NCBI GenBank assembly: GCA_964412395.1
Contig: CAYPOY010000071.1
Coordinates: 1 to 18,886, forward strand
Source of the DNA: CAYPOY01 sp964412395
GTDB taxonomy: Bacteria > Chloroflexota > Anaerolineae > B4-G1
Reading direction: 5' to 3'
DNA length: 18,886 bases
The notes beneath the pieces are model-generated. The model saw nothing but the letters and a program-made list of their open reading frames with translations. It did no database searches and had not been told where the DNA came from. Shown here piece by piece: positions 14,350 through 18,886 of this stretch (position 1 is its first letter; each line of letters begins with the position of its first letter). A program made the position numbers and the translations under genes.

Positions 14350-15324
14350 TTGCTGATCATACTTCTTACCCTCGGCCTGGCGACAGGAGTATTGGCGCAG
14401 GGCTACGATGGCATCCAGAGTGCAGGCCGACCGCTGCAATCGGCAGGTGATGGCGAGTTGGTCAAGATCGCTGCCGTCATCGTTGCTGTTATCGTTGGCG
14501 TCGTCGTTGCTGTTATTGCATTTACGACTGTCTTGAAATGGCAAAGAAAAAGGCTTCGAACAATCTGCCGTCTCGAGATCCAAAACCTGGGGAATGTACG
14601 GAGCCGCTATCAGTTGCTGGCTGAGGAGCCGGCCGGCGCTCTCAGGTTTCAGTTTACCCTGGATGGCGTCAACCTGCACCAACGCCAAGTCACTCAAGCT
14701 ACCGAGAGGGTAGAGGAGCCAGAGCGAGGCAGAGAAGAAGCGACAAGAGCGAAAAGAGTTGACCAACTCGCTCCATCAGGCTCACTTACAGGTTTAGAGA
14801 GAGCCCAGCAGACAGCAGGTCAGGCCAAAGGCATTAGCGCAGCCGCCGCCAGTGCGCTCGGCACCGTGGGCGCTCTTCTGCCCCGATCCGTGGGGACGCC
14901 GCTGCGAAATTGGGCCAGTCAACTGCGCCGGCAGCAGGCCGCGGTCAGCCGTGTTGAACATGCCCCCCGCCAGGTGCTCAGCCGCATCCTAAAGTCCCCT
15001 GGCCGGACATCCCGGGTCAGGTCCCTGGTTTCACCAGCCAGGGTGACGACCTTACCACCACAGACAACAGGTGAGTGCCAGGCGACTCCCGTCACCCGTA
15101 CCATTGTGGACGCCTGGGCCCAGACTCCCTTCGTGGAACCGGGTGAGACCTTGACGGTTGATTTGCTCATTGACCCTATCGAACGTCCCCGTAAGACCCA
15201 GCACTATCCCATCGTGGTGACTTCCAGGTCAATCGAGCAAGCGGATGCCCCGTTGGTGGTTGAAGAGGGAAGCGTTCAGATTGAGGGTGTCTCATGGTTC
15301 CGCCATTTGCTGCCATTTTTGTAA
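14350..15324 (+). CDS. membrane-anchored protein with two hydrophobic segments and Ig-like ends
   Basis: I favour TTG 14350 because GGGAGGG (14337-14343) lies 6 nt upstream and the product then begins with a signal-like segment, LLIILLTLGLATGVLAQG. The frame is open back to GTG 14194; that version adds 52 residues encoded partly by the duplicated GC hairpins. A second hydrophobic stretch (VKIAAVIVAVIVGVVVAVIA) ends in KWQRKR, placing the rest in the cytoplasm by the positive-inside rule. Next come a beta-rich part (TICRLEIQNLGNVRSRYQLL), a charged and Ala-rich middle, and a C-terminal Ig-like domain (FVEPGETLTVDLLIDPIERP). No family is recognised. Its place between two FHA/Ig proteins suggests a membrane partner for them. 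Confidence 0.65.
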   Translation: MLIILLTLGLATGVLAQGYDGIQSAGRPLQSAGDGELVKIAAVIVAVIVGVVVAVIAFTTVLKWQRKRLRTICRLEIQNLGNVRSRYQLLAEEPAGALRFQFTLDGVNLHQRQVTQATERVEEPERGREEATRAKRVDQLAPSGSLTGLERAQQTAGQAKGISAAAASALGTVGALLPRSVGTPLRNWASQLRRQQAAVSRVEHAPRQVLSRILKSPGRTSRVRSLVSPARVTTLPPQTTGECQATPVTRTIVDAWAQTPFVEPGETLTVDLLIDPIERPRKTQHYPIVVTSRSIEQADAPLVVEEGSVQIEGVSWFRHLLPFL

Positions 15325-15345
15325 CTATTTGACAAGACTTAGAAC

Positions 15346-15417
15346 ATCTCAGGCTGATGGGCGAAGGTCTCCCCAGGCTGATGGGCGAGGGTCTACTCAG
15401 GCTGATGGGCGAGGGTC
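15346..15417. repeat. 24-bp tandem repeat array, downstream copy
   Basis: Three units (15346-15369, 15370-15393, 15394-15417) have the same core as the array at 7-180. Units two and three carry GAGGGTC where most upstream copies have GAAGGTC. The trailing TCCCGACCGAGCCCT also matches the segment that ends the upstream array. Confidence 0.9.
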
Positions 15418-15452
15418 TCCCGACCGAGCCCTCTACGCCTCGGTCAGAGACC
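15414..15452. repeat. imperfect inverted repeat closing the 24-bp array
   Basis: GGTCTCCCGACCGAG (15414-15428) is the inverse complement of CTCGGTCAGAGACC (15439-15452) apart from one inserted base and one mismatch. The loop is 10 nt. The right arm continues as TTCGGC, which could instead pair with the GCGAAGGTCT part of the repeat unit, so alternative hairpins are possible. There is no U-tract directly after. Confidence 0.6.
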
Positions 15453-15541
15453 TTCGGCGAACACCGAGAAAGGAACGAATCTGTTGCTCTCAATTCGCTT
15501 TTTTCTAAATTCGTTGTAGTGTTTCTTAAGGAGAGCACGCA

Positions 15542-18500
15542 ATGCCAGCACAGGACCAACTGGAAATCATCAGTCCAGGTGGAAACATCGAGTTCCGCGA
15601 TCTTGACCCACGCAAGGGCGTCGCCAACATTGGACGGCACCCCGATAACGACATCATCATTGACAGCCCCGACGTGGCGCTCTTTCACGCTGTGTTGGAC
15701 TACAGTCAAAAGCCCTCCCATATCACGCTCTTGAACCAGGATGGAGAAACGATGCTTGGGGGACAGCCCCTATCCCCCAATATCCCCACAGAGTTGCGCA
15801 ACTGGGATACGATTGAGATTGCCGGATACACGATCGTCTTGCTTGAGAGCATGGGCGCTGCCGTGAGTCCGATTCCGGTAGAGCAACCGCCTGCACCTGT
15901 ACCGGCGTCCGGTGCGCCGCCTCCCCAGATGCTGCCCCGACTGCCCGCGCGTCCCCCCGACCGGTCCGATGATGCCATCATCATCGAACTTTCTGAGCGC
16001 GAGTGGACGGTGAACGTGGAACAGACGGCCACGTGCCAGGTAACCATCACCAATGGTGGTGATATCGTGGCCACGTTTGTGGTACGCGTGGAGGGGGTGG
16101 ACGAGAGTTGGGTCGATGTTTCCCCTCCCCAGGTCAACCTCAACGAGGGGGAGCGCACGCCTGTGACCATCACCATCACTCCCCCCCGGTTGCCTTCCAG
16201 TCGCGCGGGGGCACACCATCTGGCCATAGTGGTGACATCGCCCAATTATCCTGGCCGGGACAGCCAGAGAGGCGCTACTTTGGTTGTAAATCCATACTAT
16301 GAGTTCGCCGTGGGGGAACTCTCGCCCAAGCAGCAGACGGTGGGCGGGCGACTGTTTGGGGCTGTGGCCACCGGGGAGACGGTCATCCACGTCGCCAACA
16401 AGGGCAACAGCGAGGCAGCCTTTCGCCTGGAAGCGATGGACGATGCGCGCGCGCTCAGCTTCGAGTTCGAGGTGCCGGGCGAAATCACAAACCTGGCCCG
16501 GCAGGCCGAGATGCGCCTGCCACCCGAGGAAACCTTTGCCATCCCTATCCACATCACTCCACTTTCCCTGCCGCTCGTCGGCCTGCGCAAGCGGAGTCAC
16601 CCCTTTACCGTCTCCGCTGCGATGCTAGAAGGCCCACTGACACCACGCTCACTGCTGGGGCAGGTCAAGGTTCGACCACTTATCGGCCCCTGGCTGCTGG
16701 CGCTTTTTGCCATTCTTCTGGGCACGCTCGTCATTCTAATCTTCCAACCAAGAATCACCAGTCCCCTTAGAGCTCACCCTCAGGATGATATTACCGATGA
16801 TGATATCGTCAATCCTGGTGAAACGGTGGAGTTGACCTGGGCAACCTGGCCACCGTTCACCCACGTGAGGATCAAGGCGGAATGGCTTGAATCTGGTGTA
16901 ACAACGCCCATTCTCCTTGAAAGCGGTGCTCACCAGACGGTCGAACACCCACCACAAGATGTGATATACACCCTGATGGCTGAAAACTCTCTCTCGGACC
17001 TCCTCCCCTTCATCAAGCCGAAAGAAGATAGACTACCAATTGACGTCTTTCCGCTGGAGCCTCGCATCATCGTGTTCAACCCAGATGCACCAGAGATTGT
17101 CACGGGTCAGGACGTTATCCTACGCTGGAGAGTAGAGAACGCTGACGAGGTCATTCTCTCGTACCATCGTTCGGACGGCAACACCGGGGAAATCATACTG
17201 GACCAAACAGAATACGAAAGTGGGATGAAGCAGGACACTCCTCCCGTTCCTACCACCTACGAGTTGTGCGTGACGAGCAAGTACAGTGAAGACCGTCCTT
17301 GCGAAGAGAGGATGGTCACAGTTCGCGAGCCGACTCCCACGCCTCTGCCAGTCCCCATTATTCGGAGCTTTTCCGTTATGCCACGCGAGATTTACGCGGG
17401 TGAGAATGTAACGATCACCTGGGAGGTCGAAGACGCTACGAGCGTCAAGATAGTCCGGGATGATGGTACTGAGGAGGAAAAAACCGCTCTCACTGGAGAG
17501 ACAATCCAGACACTGACACAACTCGGGGTTGCCAAGTATAGATTGATCGTTGTTTTCGATGACGGTAAGGGACGTCCGGATGGCCCGAGCACAAGAGAAA
17601 GCGATGAGCAGATAATCACCATACGGGAGAAGCCCACACCAACCCCAGAACCCCAGAAGCCGGTCATCGAAGATTTTCGTGTCGTGCCCAGTACGGTGGT
17701 CATGGGCAATAGCCAATCCATCCAGTTGGTCTGGTCCGTCACCGGCGATACTACCAACATCGAGATCAGCGGCCCCATGCTGAACGCGGTCAGCAATCTT
17801 GCCAGGACGGGAAGCATCCCCGTGTCGGCCGACACGACCACTTTCTTCATCCTGACTGCCTACAACGGCGATTTGAGTTCCAGTCAAACGGTGGAACTCA
17901 CCGTTCAGGAGCCAACACCGACGCCACCACCCCCTACACCGACGCCGACGCCTGCACCGGAGCCCGTTATCGAGTACTTTGTTGCCAAAGGAGCCGAAGA
18001 CCCGAACGATGTTACCTTGTTGGGAAGCGGCTCACTCACCAACAGCCTCAGGTACGAAGTCGTGGCCGGGGCAAAAGTCATATTTAGCTGGTCAGTGCAT
18101 AATGCGGCCCAGGTCACTTTATTTGAGAACAGCGAGAGCCTGGGTGAACAACCCGCGGAGTGGGAGTTGCCCCCTCGGGTCATCATAGAAGCGGGTCAGT
18201 ACCGGCTGGTCGCCACGAATGCCGACGGGATTGAGCGGTCTGCTTTCATTCAGATCACGACCAGGCAACCGGAGCCTCCGCCCTCACCCTACAACGTCGA
18301 CGGGCCCCCACTGCAAACCATCCCTTTGACCATCACATGGTCTTATGATGCCGATCACTTGAATGATATTATTGGCTTCCGAGTCTATCGCGCGGATGCA
18401 CCGTATGAGCATTTTGACCGGATGATGGACGAAGCGCAGCTCGACAACCTGAAACGCAACTGGGGAGACCCCAGTCCAGGATGTGGGCAAGCCTATTACG

Positions 18501-18607
18501 TCGTTGCCGTCTACGAGGTTTATGTGGATGGCGAAAAGACCCCGTTCGAGACGGATCCCAGCCCCGATCGGTATTATAGCTGGCCCTGTCCCACGCCGAC
18601 GCCTTAG
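15542..18607 (+). CDS. FHA-Ig-transmembrane-Ig repeat protein (1021 aa)
   Basis: Residues 7-105 form an FHA domain (NIGRHPDNDIIID). The phosphothreonine-contacting Arg32 is kept, but the Ser-x-x-His motif reads Ala46-Leu-Phe-His49. Two Ig-like sandwiches follow (about 146-255 and 258-375). One membrane helix lies at about 384-405 (PWLLALFAILLGTLVILIF). The rest has four or five further Ig-like modules, three of them opening with I-x-x-F (IRSFSVMP, IEDFRVVP, IEYFVAKG), separated by Pro-Thr spacers at 598-606, 696-702 and 791-807. It ends in a fibronectin-III-like module with two Cys. With no N-terminal signal, the FHA half should be cytoplasmic and the Pro-Thr/Ig half outside. AAGGAG precedes the ATG closely. 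It is probably a membrane receptor, anchor or surface stalk linked to the injection system. Confidence 0.82.
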   Translation: MPAQDQLEIISPGGNIEFRDLDPRKGVANIGRHPDNDIIIDSPDVALFHAVLDYSQKPSHITLLNQDGETMLGGQPLSPNIPTELRNWDTIEIAGYTIVLLESMGAAVSPIPVEQPPAPVPASGAPPPQMLPRLPARPPDRSDDAIIIELSEREWTVNVEQTATCQVTITNGGDIVATFVVRVEGVDESWVDVSPPQVNLNEGERTPVTITITPPRLPSSRAGAHHLAIVVTSPNYPGRDSQRGATLVVNPYYEFAVGELSPKQQTVGGRLFGAVATGETVIHVANKGNSEAAFRLEAMDDARALSFEFEVPGEITNLARQAEMRLPPEETFAIPIHITPLSLPLVGLRKRSHPFTVSAAMLEGPLTPRSLLGQVKVRPLIGPWLLALFAILLGTLVILIFQPRITSPLRAHPQDDITDDDIVNPGETVELTWATWPPFTHVRIKAEWLESGVTTPILLESGAHQTVEHPPQDVIYTLMAENSLSDLLPFIKPKEDRLPIDVFPLEPRIIVFNPDAPEIVTGQDVILRWRVENADEVILSYHRSDGNTGEIILDQTEYESGMKQDTPPVPTTYELCVTSKYSEDRPCEERMVTVREPTPTPLPVPIIRSFSVMPREIYAGENVTITWEVEDATSVKIVRDDGTEEEKTALTGETIQTLTQLGVAKYRLIVVFDDGKGRPDGPSTRESDEQIITIREKPTPTPEPQKPVIEDFRVVPSTVVMGNSQSIQLVWSVTGDTTNIEISGPMLNAVSNLARTGSIPVSADTTTFFILTAYNGDLSSSQTVELTVQEPTPTPPPPTPTPTPAPEPVIEYFVAKGAEDPNDVTLLGSGSLTNSLRYEVVAGAKVIFSWSVHNAAQVTLFENSESLGEQPAEWELPPRVIIEAGQYRLVATNADGIERSAFIQITTRQPEPPPSPYNVDGPPLQTIPLTITWSYDADHLNDIIGFRVYRADAPYEHFDRMMDEAQLDNLKRNWGDPSPGCGQAYYVVAVYEVYVDGEKTPFETDPSPDRYYSWPCPTPTP

Positions 18608-18851
18608 ACTTGGTAGATTGGTATACGGAGAAATGCAGGCTGCGCCCTACGTTTCGACCGTATGCTCAGGCGGCAGCCCCAGTTTAGTTCCCCATAGGGT
18701 GGTTCGTGGATTGATCCGCTGATGTCCTGAAATCCGTGTTCTTGGTGACACTAAATGGCCGAAATACAGTCAGCAGTTGAATGGAGAAGACGACGTATGG
18801 GTGACAGACTACCATGCAATCATAGATTTGTGCTCGACTTTATCCATTTGG
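18608..18851. other. non-coding stretch downstream of the 1021-aa gene
   Basis: No supported gene, tRNA or strong terminator is seen. A short inverted pair, ATACGG and CCGTAT, is near 18624-18664. Only tiny open frames without ribosome sites occur. Confidence 0.5.
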
Positions 18852-18880
18852 TGGACAAAAGCGCGGCAATAGGGTAAACT
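18852..18880 (+). promoter_or_regulatory. sigma70-type promoter reading out of the window
   Basis: TGGACA (18852-18857, 5 of 6 to TTGACA) and TAAACT (18875-18880, 4 of 6 to TATAAT) are separated by exactly 17 nt. An ATG follows at 18884-18886, the last bases of the window, too close to the -10 for a normal leader, so the true start of the next gene is probably further on. This marks the start of a new + strand transcription unit. Confidence 0.5.
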
Positions 18881-18886
18881 GAAATG

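Larger units (their letters stand above)
15325..15541 (+). other. 217-nt intergenic region with repeat array and hairpin before the 1021-aa gene
   Basis: It contains three 24-bp repeats (15346-15417), a long inverted repeat (15414-15452), a T-rich stretch (15499-15505) and AAGGAG close to ATG 15542. A weak internal promoter can be drawn (TTGCTC at 15484-15489, 16-nt spacer, TAAATT at 15506-15511). TTGACA at 15329-15334 has no matching -10. No gene is seen here. Confidence 0.5.

Noticed and set aside
15329..15334. TTGACA as a -35 element after the membrane-protein gene
   Set aside because: No acceptable -10 lies 16-18 nt downstream; that interval is already the repeat unit.
15245..15508. 87-codon + frame reading QADGRRSP through the downstream repeat array
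   Set aside because: It overlaps the 3' end of the membrane-protein gene, is made mostly of the repeat, and has no ribosome site or family resemblance.
18797..18877. Small + frame of 26 codons near the window end
   Set aside because: It is too short, has no recognisable sequence, and overlaps the promoter at 18852-18880.

Overview
The window carries the baseplate and spike half of an extracellular contractile injection system (eCIS, a phage-tail-like protein translocation machine related to Afp and PVC), with an accessory block downstream. All convincing genes lie on the + strand. The moderately GC-rich DNA, strong AGGAG ribosome sites, Pro-Thr-Pro-Thr spacers in a surface-type protein, and short degenerate intergenic repeats suggest a Chloroflexota bacterium (Anaerolineae-like). 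That assignment is inference; no taxonomic marker gene is present.

Layout: (a) 1-180 is a tandem repeat array with a 24-bp unit. (b) 280-1003 holds a tail assembly chaperone-like gene, a DUF6760-like short ORF with no canonical start codon, and a 64-aa protein ending in a helix motif. (c) 1014-1739 is a gp19/Afp5-type tube protein with an extension and an insertion. (d) 1834-4344 encodes an 836-aa Pro/Arg-rich repeat protein whose C-terminus carries the same helix motif as the 64-aa protein. (e) 4411-11122 is the baseplate and spike core: LysM protein (Afp7-like), VgrG-like spike (Afp8), PAAR tip (Afp10), gp25-like wedge protein (Afp9), baseplate J/gp6-like protein (Afp11) and tail protein I-like protein (Afp12). 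(f) 11146-12291 encodes a protein with a DUF4159-like C-terminus. (g) 12311-12658 is a methyltransferase remnant invaded by a small inverted-repeat element. (h) 12661-18607 encodes three proteins built from FHA-like domains, Ig-like sandwiches and membrane segments. A second copy of the 24-bp repeat lies at 15346-15417. (i) 18608-18886 is non-coding and ends in a good promoter and an ATG.

Sheath, main tube, AAA+ ATPase, tape measure and tail terminator genes are not here and are presumably outside the window. The genes present would build the tube end, hub, spike and wedges. The FHA/Ig/membrane proteins could couple the particle to the membrane or to a signal, but that is inference.

The most striking observation is at 636-688. 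A G_GGG_GGG slippery heptamer, in the correct frame of the tail assembly chaperone gene, is followed after 6 nt by a 14-bp stem-loop. The -1 frame it opens into is exactly the DUF6760-like ORF that lacks its own start codon. This looks like a programmed -1 frameshift equivalent to the lambda G/GT arrangement, inside an eCIS operon.
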